A DNA stretch of 64,000 nt from Echinometra lucunter (GCA_029962745.1 CM057157.1:22264916-22328915); one strand, 5' to 3'. Positions 12,301 through 27,786 are shown, counted from the stretch's first letter. Numbers and translations: made by a program. The notes: generated from the letters alone by a model not told the origin.

Positions 12301-15300
12301 TTACAAATACCAGCATGCCCAAATACAATTAAAATGTAAAAACTCTTAACCTTTTAAATCTGTTTTAGAACACATATCCATCATTATTTTGTCGATGATG
12401 CGATGATGACATAAACTAGGAGTAACTGTTAGACTATGTCACCAACTGCGCTAATGAGAATCGTTTTTTATTTTTTCCATTTTTCATTAAAATGTTATGA
12501 TTATCATTAAATGACAAAAAGCCTTATCGATGATGATGATGATGATGAGATGATGATAATGAAAATGATAACTTCGTGCTTACTCAATATGGAGGACGGG
12601 CGGTCGGTTTAAATAATGAGCTCACACAGGCACACAGTGAGTTTGTCGCTGAGATTTCTGTGCCTATCATATGAGTCAACAATCTGAACATGAGATGTTA
12701 ATCTGCTGCATTTTCTGCACAAGTGAGATGAAATTAAGGTAAAACTAACGAATGTTGTCTGAGATACAATGTTATCAATTAAAGGTGGTGATGAGTAGTA
12801 GGTCCAACCATACATGTACATGATCAACAAGTCACAATGCTTTTAGCCATTCAGTTTTCGATATCAGAGCATCATATTCTATGAAGAGAAGTGACCTTTG
12901 ACCTGTGTACACTTTCAGGTCCTTCACGAGTGGTCATGGACAAGTCCTATTTCCTTGGTCTCCTGAGAACCAAGATGAATGAGCTGACAACAGAAAACAG
13001 TAAACTCCAAAGAGAGATCGATAGGATAAATGAGGAGAATAACAGCTTTCTTTCCTATGAGAAGAAGTAAGTCACTGTTTTCCTTGTGCATTTTTTGTTG
13101 TATCAGTGCAGAAACACCCTTGCACGATGTGAAAGGTGTTCTGTTGTAAGTCGGAGAAAGAAGAAAATTCAACATAAATTCTTCATTGTTTCTTTAAAAA
13201 ATATCCAGAAGAAAGATAGCAGTAACTCCAAAACAGTGGAGTGCCACAACTGGATTTTCATTAGAAGAGCTCTAAAATGCATAATATTTGTCAAGGGCTT
13301 TTCTTTTAGAAATGTTTTTTTGCACTGATGAGACATTGAATTTACACCCCCAAGTAATGACCGCCCGCAACTACATGTACACCTCAAACAAGTCTAATTT
13401 CCCTTATAGAATGTTTGGGAGGATAACGGTTCAGGATCCAAGAGAGTAATAAAGAGAAAATAGATCCCATGTGAGTTCTGAGAAAGTTGGGAGCAGTAAG
13501 TATCAATACACCTTTACTTCAGGTGCAAAGCTCGAGTGTAAGGGCACTTCTATGATTCTGAATATTCTGTTTCATTAATACGGATCTTATTGGTACTTGT
13601 AAGACTTTAAAAACAGGATCGTGTCATTTCAAGCAACAATTTAAATTGAGGGGGGGGGGGGGGGGTGGTCACTGATGTTTTCATAATCTACAAATCTCGC
13701 CTCATAACTTATTCTTAACATAGTGTGATATAAATATTACCACCCTATCACCCTTTTCAGAGCTTCACATTACTTGTAAAAAATGATGCCAAAGGAAGCA
13801 TCACATTGTTTACCCCTCATGTGTTCTGCTGTTTATGATTATCCCATAAGTTGATCATTACATGAAGTGCATAGGTGTACCATTCATGTATTTTGTGATG
13901 TTTGTTATGCATGTCAAGTGGAGACAGAAAAATATCTGGGGATTACAAAGTACCCTATGTACACTCACCTCAAAATGATACATTGATATTATTAAATGTG
14001 AGGGGCACAGACTTGTAAATGACATTTTTGTTTGTTGTTTCACGTATTTATTGTTAAGATCTATATTGTCTTATATCCATAAGTGTCTTTTTCTTTGAGA
14101 CCGTTTACTGCATCATTTGGAAACAATGCTTACATTTTTGTTTGTTTGTTATTATTTTTTTACTCTTACAGGGCAGAGGGTATAGCAGCTGAAATCAAAG
14201 AACTTCAAGGACAGCTGGGTGATTACAATACAGTAAGTGTTTACATGGAGTATGCATTTCCTTTGATGACCGAGTTTGTATACTTTGTTCTACAATGCAT
14301 GTTATATACACGTATGATGTAGGTACAGTGTACATTGCATGAAGTCATCCCAAGATGTTTAAAGAGGGAACGATTGTTTGGGAAGAGAACATAGACATGG
14401 AGTGGACCAATAACACTGCAAGTGTGTACCAGAATGCCAGAGGACAGAGATGTATCGAAAATGTTGCAATCAGCCTCCAAACTGGGAGAAGATAACAGGA
14501 TATATTGTTTGTGGCCACCCAAAGCCTGGAATAATGAGGAAGCTTTACTTTAAATTATTTGAATTACCAAGAGATCCATGTAATTCAAATAATCATGTAA
14601 ATACCCACCATTTGAAGTAGATACAATTTAACAGATGACATGTTTGATGAAATGAAGTCTGGAGCAAATGTTTCCAGTGGAAATGTCCCATTATCTGTAA
14701 AATGGGATAATATATGTCTCATTGTAAGTGAAGTGCATAATGCGAGTGATTCCTATTTGGTGCTTCTTTCTTTTTTCTTCCAGCTTGTGGACAAGCTGAA
14801 CACAGACACTGAAATGGATGAAGTACAGGAGGATTATAATCAGGTGAGTGTTCAAAATTTTTTGCTATCTTCTCTTGCTGTGCATTCATCTCTTCAGTGT
14901 AACTCTGACTCTCTCTCTCTCTCTCTCTTTCCAACACTTTTTCTTTCCTATCTATCTCATACTCTGTCTGTCTCCTATATGTAGCTTTCTGTCACTTTCT
15001 CTGTCTCTACCTTCCTCTTTCTTTCTGCTGCATGTTCTTATATCTGCCCTCTCTCTCTTCATCTTTTTTTTTATGCCTTGGCATATTTTCCTTCCGTCAT
15101 CCATCACAATTTTTGGTTAACTTAAGAACCGTTTGAGGTATGAACTTGAAACTTGAGGTGTATCACCATAGAAAGATGGTCTGATTAGATTTTTGGGGTA
15201 TTATAGTCGAAAGTCAAAGGTCACAGAAGTCAATTTATGAAGTTGCAGATTTAAGCCTCATTAACATGTGTCTCTAGAAGCCTTTGAGTTGTGAACTTAA

Positions 15301-18300
15301 AATTTGGTGCTATTGTGCATCACCATGGGAAGACAATCTGATTAGATTTTGGGGTACATTGTATGTAGGTCAAAAGTCAAAGGTCACAGGTCACTTCCAG
15401 AATTTCAGGTTTTAGCCTTAACTTGATAGATCCAAAACCATTTGAAGTATTAACTTCAAACTATTTATTTCTCTCTTTCGATGTATTTTAGGACCAGAGT
15501 TTCTATCTATCTTTTAGTCTTTATCATGCTTCTTTTCTTTCCATATATTTCTTGACCAGAATCTATTTGTCTGTCTTTCTGTCTCTCTCTTGCTACCTCT
15601 TTTTCCATTTATTCCTGGACCAGGGGTGGTATTCTGAAGCTGTTTTAAGCCTGTTGTAGCAAATCAGTATTCTGAAAATGTTTTAACTCTATTGTAACTT
15701 TTGTTTTTTCTGTTGTTTTAACATGCTTTTTATCTCTCTTTGCCTTAGCATTTAATTGTGCAAGTGCATCACTTTTGGCATAAAAAACAACCATTTGTAA
15801 CACGGTATTCTGGAGACCATTTTATCTTCTGTTGTAACTCTGAAAAGTAAGGCTCCTGAGATAAAATGGGTTGAAGGTTTTTTAACTTTGTATGCAGTAT
15901 GCCATGCGGCAATCTTTCTCAAAAATCATGCTCTTTTTTTTTTTTTTTCACCATGAAAGGAGATACAGAGACCGAATAAACCTTGGTGTTATTCTTGAAA
16001 CAGAATTTCGCAAGAAATAACGTCTTCGGATTGAGAAATTTAGCAACATCTGCAATGAGTTCACAATAATTTCTCTCAAATCATAGCATCAGTCAATCAA
16101 GGCAAGAAATCCGTGCTTGAAATTAAGCGCAAATTAATGTGTTTTATTGAAACGCACATAATTAAAGTGTCATGCATTTCACATGCTTTTGCCGCATGGA
16201 CGGATCTTATTGGTTGAACCGTCTCACATGATAAATCTAACAACTTTTCCTATTGGATATTAATTCTGTGATGGGGTGTGGCTTAGATGACTTACAGCAC
16301 CGCTAAAACAGTTCTCAGAATCAATTTATAACTGTTTTAGCAGTGTTGTATCTCGGTGAATTACAACAGAGTTAAAACGGTGTTCAGAATACCATTCCAG
16401 AATACCACTCCAGAACTCTCTCTCTCTATTTGTGTATCTTTCTGTCTCTATCTTGCTTTCTCTTCTCATTTATTTCTGTAATGGCTTTCTATCCATTTGT
16501 CTCTCTGGCACTCTTTTTTGACTCTCTGTCTCTTGTATGCACACAGTATGTTTACTTAGACTATCTTGATGTAACAGACATTATTATTGGTATTTTTTTT
16601 ACAGCTAAAAGTTGAAAATGACTTAGAAAGCAAGAATATAGATACCATCTTCACAACAAGACAAGAGTAAGTTTTCTTCTTTTTTTTCAAATTTATTCAA
16701 CAATCAAGTTTAGTCACATGCCAGCAAAATAATAATGATTTACATTGTATTAAATTGTGCAAATATACATTTTGAATGAACACTGCTATTAGATTTAGTA
16801 TTGATTGATTAAAATTAAGTTTCATGACTTTATTTCCAGGATAACAGCTTATTAACATTCTGTGACAAGTGTTTGAATTGACTTCATTCAATTGAAAGCA
16901 ACAGTTATTTTCTTCCACAATTTTTCCACACCTTACATGCTCAAATAATACCATGTATGTGAATTAATTTGATTTGATTTGATCATTTATTAGTAAAACT
17001 CCTGTTACATGGATACAACTGATATATAGATAGAGTCAGGAAAAATGTCCCATCATTTTGAAGTTGTCTTGTTTGAAGTATGAACGTTTAATCATGGGTT
17101 TCATGATATGTCTTGGTAGAGTTATCCTCCCAGCATTTATTGGTACCCTTTTTCATTTGGATCTTTGCATGCATGACTGAATAACAGACAATCTTTAGAA
17201 GACTGCAAAATAGTACTTGCACCAAGTAGCTGGATGAAGATTAAAACAATTTTTAAAAAGAAGTTATAACTTATGTGCACACCCCCCCCCCCAAGTAGCT
17301 GGATGAAGATTAAAACAATTTTTAAAAAGAAGTTATAACTTATGTGCACACCCATCCCCCCCCCCCCCCCACACACACACAGCAAAAAAATCATAATGCA
17401 GTGTTAACATTTTCCTTTTCAGATTAAGCATTGATTTTTTTTTTACCAAGCATTTTTACCACCACCACCAGCATGACCATAATTAACAACCTATATTTAT
17501 GAGGGGTAATAGATACTGTTACTAGATAATAGGGGGAATAGATAAGTATGTATTGTCTGATTGAATTAATGATTCCAAGTGATAGGCCCTGAATATAAAG
17601 TTGATTATTTCCCACATTCGCCCTGATTTTGGCTTCTTTAAAGTGATTACACAATGGCAAACAAAATTTTGATATATGATCGAGAATAGAATTCTAAGAA
17701 GAATGACATTAAAAATATGATGATTTTCAATCGAAATCAATGCATTTTGGCTAATGTTCTCATGAATAGTTATGAGCTGACCAAAAAAAAATTGAGTATG
17801 AGGTATGACGTAAAAGTGGGTACCCAGCTTCGCGCATTGCAGTTTTGCTACGCGCTAGACTGTACAACATGTATTATACCTTGCGCGCATTTTGCTAGAA
17901 GTGCGCGACAAGGTACCCACTTTGACGTCATTTTGACGTCAAAGTGGGTACCCAGTTGAAACTAGGTCACAGCTGAGGGGTCAAAAATATCCTGAAATGT
18001 TGCCACATTTGGGGGTTTCCTTGGCAACAGGACTTAAAAAAAAAATTTAGACAAATGATTTTCTGCTAATAAAATCATGCTCTTTTAAATGAACTAACAT
18101 TGTTTCAGCATTGGGTACCCCCTTTAAGGTTGCATTTTTTACTACTTATTGTTTGTAAGATTTATTGTTAAATGAGAAATAATCTGACAATTCACTAGGT
18201 AGCCAAACATTTATGCTATTTATAAGCATTCCTGTTTATAGTGTTTGAATACATCTGGAATCTGTGAATTAATGAACAGCTGAGCTTTTTGATGCATTGA

Positions 18301-21300
18301 GTTTTTGAAAGGTTTCATGTGTACAGTACATTTTTGAAGGATCAAGATAGGATTTTTTTTAAAAGTTTTAGTGAGGAAATTGTAATACATGAAAGATGGC
18401 AGTAGCTCATGAACCAAAATCCTATATCAACACAAATACAATGTACTGTACATCTAAGAGGAGAAGAGAGGGGAAAAACCTTTGAAACTTAATTTTATTT
18501 TATATTTCATAATCCTTTTCTTCAGAACTGAATCTCAGATCGGTCAAGTAGATGAAGAAATCCAGCAGTGCAGACGAATGGCTGATACTCTAGTTGATGA
18601 TATGGTATGTATCAATAGAGTCGTACAAGTATGTCTCATCTCAAATTACTCTTAAAATGGCAAAGCATTATTTTCTTTTTTGTATCTTTAATAGTGTGGA
18701 GCATACATAAAGATTATATTTTTACCACAGTTTTTTTTTTTTTTCTTTTCCTTGCTATAGGCATGATCTTTCAATCTCATCAAATCGATCACTTGGTTCT
18801 TTTTCCCATACATTGAAAGGATAATATCATAAAATCAGAAATGTCATGTGCATGAAACTTTCGCAAATTTGCATGGTGTATAGATGCTGCTTCACGCGAT
18901 GCCTACAAAAATCCTGTGGGCAGTGCCATAGCACAAACCGGCTTAGTTGCGAATAGATGCACATTATGCCAACAACACAAAAAACTACTGCATGCACTGA
19001 CACTGACTCAGCCTCACTATGCATCAACCCTACACTAGCACGTCCCATTGCTCTGTGTGTGGCTTCTTTAGCTTTACTATGGTGTGTGTTGTGCATTGCT
19101 GCAACACATCGCATTTCACACACGAGAGTGAGTGGGAGTGAACCTAAGTGCTATGTACCCCCGCCCCGCCCCCCCCCCCCCCCACACACACACACACAAT
19201 GCACACACACACACATGCACAAGCGCACACCAAAACCCTTCGCCGAAGCTGGGAAACTGGGAAATGTGACATGAGGTTGGTTGGTTGGTTTGGGGGGTTT
19301 TGAGGCGCTTATCATTACTAAAAATATGAGGATGTGTATACATGTACATGTAGGTCATATTTATACTTTATAAGTAATAGTTAACTTGAAGATTATTTCA
19401 TTCATAATATAAATTATCTTATTAATTACTTAGACATCATTAAACTAGTATTATTTCATTCGTGATTTAGATTTAGTCATCAAAGGAATATATGCTTGTT
19501 TTCTTTTAAATGAAAGTCCATTCAGAAAAAAAATGAAGCATGAAAAGATTTCATTCATGTTTAAACATGTACTTGAAATTGCAATGTAATTTGATCAGAC
19601 ATGTGAGAACATGTGTAGGTCATATTTTTACTTTTTCAGTAAAGGTTAAACTTGAAGGTTATGTCATTCATAATTTATCTTATTCTTAATTTAGACATAA
19701 TCATCAAAATAATATTTTTTTGTTTTCGTTTTAAAAGTTCATTCACAATTAAAACCAATGAAATGTAGCATGAAAAGATTTTATTCATTTACTGTAAATG
19801 TGAAATATGTTGCAGTATGGAAATTTGTGCATTTTGCGCGGCACAGCGCTTGCCCCAAAATAAAACACACAAAATATTTTGTTTATTTTGCAAATGAATA
19901 CAGTAATCCGAACTGTCCGTTAAGATTAAAAATGTGCAATTGTGTTTAACTTGGCTGAGCATGAAAAAGTGAATTGCTCGCAAATTTCCACTTTGACAGT
20001 AGGGGGAGGTATCTGAAATTGCATTTGACCTATGAAATTTGATCAAACGTGAGGATTCATTATCTACCTTTATAATACTGTCTCAAAACTTCTTTGGCTC
20101 TGTACCAAGTATTATGAAAAAGAAAATGAAATATATATGATGTGTGTAGGTCATATTAGATATGACCTACGTGTACATGTACACAGATCATTTATATTTC
20201 ATTTTCTTGTGAAAGCTGATAATTTACTCTTTCAGAATCGACTTTAACTAAAAATTCATATCTGGCAACTTATTGGTGGTTTTGTGGTGCCTGGTCACAT
20301 ATACACTTCATCAGTAACGGATAAACTTGAAGGTTATTTCATTCATAATTTGGAAATTTATAAATACCAATATAAGATAAATTAACATCAAGGGACCTTT
20401 GAAAGAGCGAATTTACATGTAGTTATTATTATTATTATTTATTTGACCAGTTAAAAAAAAAAAAAAGCACGGGTACAGTACATCAATAGCAGCAGACAAA
20501 TACATAATGAGAATGAAAGAACATGTAAGAAAGATCAGGGAGCAACAAGTGGGTCAGGGTGCACAAAAGTGAAGTACATCACTGTTGCCTGGAGGCATGT
20601 GCCCCCACACCTTCTACTCCCAAGACATACAGGATAAAAATTTTATACATAGAATATTGCACATAATGAAGAAAGTCATGTCAATAAATAATAGATAAAT
20701 TAAGATTAATTGTTAAAAATTGATTTGAAATTTGATTTTAAAATGCTATGTACAAAATCTATCCCTAGAATATTGAACAAGAGTTGTAATATGAGTATTC
20801 AAGTGGAAGTTTTGTACTTGATATGATTTATCTTCTGATACTCATGACTCAATATTATTAATGCAATTCACTTACATCAAATAACCTTTTGAAAAGCTAA
20901 TACAAAATTGTGTGTAATACATTAGTTACAGTGACTGTTAACCAGTCATATTTGCCCTTTTTTACTTGTTGAATACTATGCCTGAAATAACTCAGACTGG
21001 GGTTTATGAAAAATGTATGTTATACCAAAATCAAATCCTGCTTGACGGGTTAAGGCAGCTTTTGAATCCTGCATTTTTAAGAATTAGCAATGCAATCCAA
21101 GTTTTGATCCATGGGATCAGTCAACACAGTAAATGTATTTGTGCACTACCCTCTTCAGTTCAGCATGACTATTATAAATTGACGATTATTAATGATAAAT
21201 TTTCCTCGAAGGAAAACACACACAATGGTTTCGAAGAAAGGTAATGAAAGCTTGTTTTTCCTAGGGAAACTGAGAAGCTTTCATGTTGTTTTTTAGTATT

Positions 21301-24300
21301 ATATCTTTACCAAGCAGTTATTTGGAGTGTCTTGCTTTTAAGTTTACGGGTAATCTGTAGACTCTTATGTATGGAAATCTCATGCAGCAAGGATAAATAA
21401 CAGCTAGAAAGACCACGGAAGATAGCACAGCACACTATAGGTACATAGATTTGTCAAATATTGAATCCTATTACATGAAACAAATTGTTGAAAGGTCAAA
21501 ACTATGAAGGAGAATGCCTTCATCCCAGTTTTTATCTTAACATTATTCTTTGTCTTGGTGTGTTTGTGATAGTTGGGTGCAATTCAGTTTTATTCATCCC
21601 TATTGATCATAATGAGGAACAAGACCTCTATGCTGTACCTTCCACCTGATCTTTGCTATGTAATAGTTCCAGATGATTATTTTCTGTTTTTATTTCATCA
21701 AGCATTATTGAGAGTTTTTTGGCTTGCCTCACTTTATGGATGTACAATACAAGTAAAATGATAAAACTTACACACAAGATTCCTCCAACAACATACACCC
21801 AGATGATCTGTTGAGCAGGAATTATTTGTGGTACTGCCTTGTTTGTAATGGAAATTGAGGTGGAAGTTTCACTTTCTGCTGTCCCCTTCTTAGGCTCTTG
21901 AGATGTCATTGGACATCTTGCATTGGAATCCTGGGGACAAGGGTCTGTGATGTTTGTGAATGCTCTTTTGTCAGTAGGATCCCATCCCCAGTCCTTACAT
22001 TGACACATATCTGTAGTTTGTTGGAAGCTACAAGAACAACAGTTTACAGGATCTGCTAGTCGTGCCAATATTGTTTGTCTTAAAGTTCCACCTGTTTCCT
22101 CTGGGTTTGTCAGTTTAGGTAGCCTCATTCCATTTTGATAACATACAATTTGTCCTGCTAGATTCCCTGCCGGAGCTGTACAATGCAGTGAGATCCACTC
22201 ATCAGTGTACTCGTTGCTTGTTTCACATGATGCCTTACCGGGAGGATATTGAACACGTAATCCAATTCTTGGGTAGTCCGGCAGCAATTCTCCATTCTTG
22301 TAAGCTGTGAGGATAAATGTACCTTCATCATCTCTTGAGACAGGATCAATTGTTAGATGGAGTGAACAGTTTTCATGTACAGTGTCATTCTTGTTTTCAA
22401 GTACATGATTCCAGGCTAATGAAATAGCCTCAGGATTCCTTGAACTATAGAATGGATATTTGTACCCTTGTTGCAATGTGACTTTTGTACTGTCGCATGG
22501 ATATGAAAACTTAAGTTCCACCACTTTTCCCTCTTTCACTTTTATAATGCTTGAGTCAGAACATCTTGCCAGTGTAATCAACATCACAGCAATAAAGAAA
22601 GTGCTCCACTCAAATGGAACCTTTTGTGTCTTCAACATCTTGTAGTTTTAGTTGATACACTGTATGTCTGTGAAAGAAAAAGAAAATATGATAACTGCAC
22701 TATCTCAGTAACAACAAGAAAAAAGTATACTGGTATCAAATGTATTACTACAGAGCTAATCAGAAGGTGGAATAGTTTCCCAAAATAGATATTTTATGGT
22801 ACATCATTTATGTTCATAAATTGTTCATATTTGTAGTCATTTTAGGGTGTCTTTCATGAGATGACATCAAAATCTGATGCTATTTTTCATTGTCAGATGA
22901 GCAAGACTAGACTAGGAACTGTGAAAATGCACAGACTTCGAAAATTTCCATTGCAGTCTTCATGAAAATATAATTTTGCAAATTATATGCATGAAACAAA
23001 AAAACATTTTGATTGATAGTCAAGTAATGAAAGGTCATAGAGATGAATTTTTAATGCTACATGTATAAGTTCTGACTAAAAAACCTTGGAAAAAAAAAAT
23101 TAGTGTTATGAAGTGCCTTGCATAATTTAGGGATTGACTTTACTATGAAGTTTGAAGGTTTGCATGGTGGTACGGATATTCGTAGAAAGGGTTTACAGTT
23201 CACCATGTGGTAAGTCCTAAAGGACTATAGATAAAGTGGATAGAGATGGAGGTGAAATAGCGAGGTGAGAAAGTAGGAAAGTTGGAGGGCAGAGTATCTT
23301 TCTGAAAACTGGGTGAAGTCCTAAAAAGGACTGTAAACCAGAAGAGGTGAGAGGATTGAGTTGATGAAGAGATGAGGAGGCTTGAGTTGGCAAGAGGTAA
23401 GAAGACTTGAGGCGGGCGGAGCTCAGCTCAGCCCAGCTTAGCAACGCCGACTACTGCCACTCCATCGACCCAAGACAAACCTGCACCGACGCCCATCCAA
23501 CACAGCCTGCACAGCCTGTCACCTCCACCACCCTCCATCCGCCGCAGAACCAACCCACCACGCCGCCGACACACACACCCTGCTACCACCTCTGCTGACG
23601 CAACACCACCACATCCGGATATCAACCCGCCACACCTTCCCGCCAATCCTTCTCGCCGATTCGCCACGCCACCGACCCCGTCGGGCCGACTCCTCTACAT
23701 CCGCATATCTGCCCACACAGAGCACCACCACCGACAGCCATTCACCATGCCGCCAGCTGTCTCACTCCTCTACGTCCGCATATTTGCCTCAAGTACCCCA
23801 ACACGCCTAGGGAACACTCACTCCTGAAGTCGGACAGTCAAGCTGCCCGAAACGTTGAGTCTTCTCTCCTTCTCCCCCTGCCTCAAGTCTTCTTACCTCT
23901 CGCCGACTCAAGCCTCCTCATCTCTTCACCAACTCAATCCTCTCACCTCTTCTGGTTTACAGTCCTTTTTAGGACTTCACCCAGTTTTCAGAAAGATACT
24001 CTGCCCTCCAACTTTCCTACTTTCTCGTCTCTCCATTTCACCTCCATCTCTATCCACTTTATCTATAGTCCTTTAGGACTTACCACATGGTGAAACGTAA
24101 ACCCTTTCTACAAATGACTTTACTATGTTTTAATTGAGAATGATCAATAGATTTTATTGAATTTAAATTCATTAAACATGAAAGAGAGAACATCTGTACA
24201 GATCACATTCTTCCTTAAGGGTACATTTTGTGAATTAAATGTAAATTCTGGTAATATACAAGTAAATAGGTATATCAAAAAGGGGTATACTTGTGTGCAC

Positions 24301-27300
24301 ATACATACAAGAATATGCAAGTCCCCTATACCTCTCAAAAGAAATGAAGATACGGTATGTTTAATTATTGACATAACAAATACATAATTCCTGCTCTTGT
24401 TTACATCTGTTGAAATAGAGAAACAAGGTTATAATGATGTGAAAATGGCCAGTTATCCTACCTCTGAATCCTTCGCTTCCACTTTTTTCTAAATGGTTCT
24501 GACAGAGAACAAGAACAATGACCAAATAAGCTTCAGTTTCACCTTCAGAAAAAACACGTGGCTCAGTGAATTCTTGTGATGAAAATCACTTTGTTTACTT
24601 TGTAGTATTTTATACTATTGACTTCTTTGAGGAATTGTCCAAAGTGGACTTTGCACTTAGAATTCTATTGGCAAAATGCCATGAGACATCGGCTAGAGTT
24701 GGTCTGTAGTCAGCTCTTTCTCTTTACTTGCAATTGACTATAATCAGCTCACACAAGAAATTCATCCGCTTGCTGCACTTGGCGGCAGGTGTATGTAAAA
24801 TGATGTATTGGTAACTGATGAAAAATATATGAAATTGAGTAATTTTAATGTTTACAGCTGAAATAGCTTTTGGAAGTCATATTCTTTCATATTTGACCAC
24901 TATGCTGAAGCTTGGACGCTTCAGTGTAGTTTATAGGAATTATTTGATCTGCAGTGCATCTGTTCTTAGCTGTGAGACGTCATGATTCAATGTTAGCCTT
25001 GTTTAAGGATTCACAGTTTTTGTTTGAGCAGAAAAAGTGCCCAAATAAGCCCTGAATTTTGAAGTTCTATGGACTCTGTGAATTAAAAAGATTTTCATTG
25101 AGAGGTTATTTAAATGTGATTTTTTGAAGTGCTTCGATTTTCTATGGGGGCCTGACTTACCTGTATGTGCCCTTATCTGGTCCTGAGCATGTTGTTTTAT
25201 TTCTGACATTGCCTTGAAAACTTTTCTCAAATATTTAACAAAAAATTTTCAAGGCTATACTCATGAGAGGATAAAGGTGCAGTGCAGTAAGCTGCCTGAT
25301 GTGACTAGTCTCACAATCACAGACGTATTCTGTGCAATTCAAGGGCAGGGTAATAGAGACTTTGAAAAAAAAAAAAGTTTTCAGGCTGCTGCGAGGCCAG
25401 CTTTGTCCATAATATCAAATATTATATGGGTTGTAGATAAAGTGCAACCATAGCAACCCAATTTTTTTTAATTTTAACTCCTTCAGTTTTGCCCTTTGCA
25501 AGGGAACATGAAAGGCTCTCTCCAAAAAAAGACCTTTTGTCTTCAGGACTTCAAAGTTTCAAAGTTTGGACAAATATATGTCCTTGGCTAACTGATCAAG
25601 TTCATCTTGAGATCACTGTGACAAGCTAATGGCTTGGCCGTGACCTAATAGAATAAGTGGTCTGTGTAATTTTTTATGTACTGCAGCCCTTGTGCTTGGC
25701 AGTTTTAACAAGACTGTCATATTGTATTCATTTGCAGGGAAGTGTATCTAATATTTGTTTTAATTGTTTGAGTAGTGTATGTGTCTCAATATTTTTATGC
25801 TCTGTTAGTTTCTTGTGCACCTGTTGTTTTCAGCAGTCAGTTGTTCATTTACATATAGCTGAAATGAAATTAGACACGCCGGAAAGGTCCCAGCTTAAGG
25901 GGGGGGGGGGGATCACTCTTCGGGGCACACCTCAAATGCTTATGACCAGCATATGTTCCTACACCTCCCCCCGGAACAAGCACATTTCTCCCCCATTTAT
26001 ACATGTTTATTTATATTTTAAAAATGCAAAGTACAGAATTTTTCATTAAGATAATAGAAAAGAAAGTTTGCTTTATTTAATTATGGATATGCCCATGGTT
26101 CTCGCCAGTACATAACACCCATGGTTCCAATACCATGCGTAAAGGGTTTCAGACAAGGAAGAACCATGTGTGAAATTGCTGCACCATGCGTGGCAGCAAG
26201 GGTAAAAAAATATTAGAGTATATATTCCTAACAATAATGATAAATGTCACAGATTGTTGTGCTTTTAGGCCATGTCTTTTTACTTTTATGCCATTAGTAG
26301 ACAACTCCTGCTTACCAAGAAGTATTTTTCATCCTTTTACTGTAGAATACATGTATACTGCTACTATCTTCTTTATGCTACCGGACCTGTACATAATGCT
26401 TACTACCAGCATACGTTCCTACCCCTCCCCCTGTACAAGTACATGTATATTTCTTCCCCTTTTATACATGTTTGTTTATATTTTGAAAATGCAAAGTTTA
26501 GAATTTTTCATTAAGATAATAGAAAAGAAAGTTTGCTTTATTTAATTAGTGATGTGCCAATCTTCTCTATGCTACCAAACCTGTACATAAGTTTTAAGAC
26601 TTAATTCTGTCTTCTTTTTTTTTTTTTTTTGTCTTTTGAACTATTTTCACTTATTCAGAAACCACAGATGCGGAGTAAGTACCAAAACCTGAAGGTGCAA
26701 AATGAGACACTCCTGAGACAACTTGAAGAGAGGCAGCAGGAAATTGATTCACTTAGCACCAAAAAGGATTCATTAGAAGATGTACGTATCGTAAAGTTCA
26801 ATATGATTATAGAAATTTTGAATCTAACCATTTGCAACAAACATGAGTACCACCACAGTCGACTTTTGTAAAGTGTGCAATGTGTATGTACATCTATCAT
26901 GTACTGATTGTACTCCCAAGTAATGTGATAGCCTATGGTATGAAGGAAGGGTTTAAAACATGCTTTTCTTCATGATTCTTTGTTTTCTTCCTCTTTGTCT
27001 CTTTGTCTCTGTCTCTGTCATTCCCCCCCCCCTTCTCTCTCACTCATTCTTCTATTCTGTTTGATTTTTTTTTAAATTTCTACTTTTAATTTTTATGCCT
27101 ATTTTTCATTATTTTCATCATTTTCCCCTTCTTTCTATCTCTTTCTCCCTTTCTCTTTGTCTCTCTCACCACTTTGTTGCTTCCAATGCATACATCTCTT
27201 TAAGAAATTAAAGCTTGAACCCTTCATGTGTAATGTGGTCTGCAAGAACTCCTCTCCCAACTGCTGCAGAATTATATTTATTTCATTAAATTACAGGAAA

Positions 27301-27755
27301 AGAACAAATTATGTTAAATTTTAGGAAAAGGAATTAAAGGCACATAGTGAAATATTGAAGCTTGAGTATGGTTGCAAGAAGGTTCAAAATCCAATACTTC
27401 ATGCACAAAAACTTTTGATACTTTTGCAATTATGGAAATTGGAAATGCTGGCAGTTAAATTTCAAATAAGATTTTGTATTAATTTGAAAAAAAAACCTTC
27501 AGAAAAGCAGATATTTGCATCAATGCCATGTTTGATTAGATGATTTCCAAATCTACTGGATTTCAAATTATATAGATCTATATTGGTGGCATTTTGAGTA
27601 GCAATTTGCAAATGGTAATTTGACTGTACCTAGTGTTTCTCAAATAAAGATCATCTGTATATTATCTGATTGCATTGCTACATACAGTATATAGCTTACT
27701 TTAAATAAAGAAAGCTTTAAGTTGCCTTCCATCCTTCATGATTTGACCTAGTCTG

Positions 27756-27786
<31 letters not shown>

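Larger units (their letters stand above)
18605..26658 (+). other. IFT74 intron 9 (8 kb) with nested gene and repeats
   Basis: The largest IFT74 intron contains a CA-rich tract with C run (about 19165-19225), a family of diverged 200-bp repeats (19349-20355), the Ig-domain gene on the minus strand (22638-21628), a foldback element (23148-24114) and a duplicated 150-bp segment (25936-26549). No other exon was recognised in the stretches between them. Confidence 0.7.
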
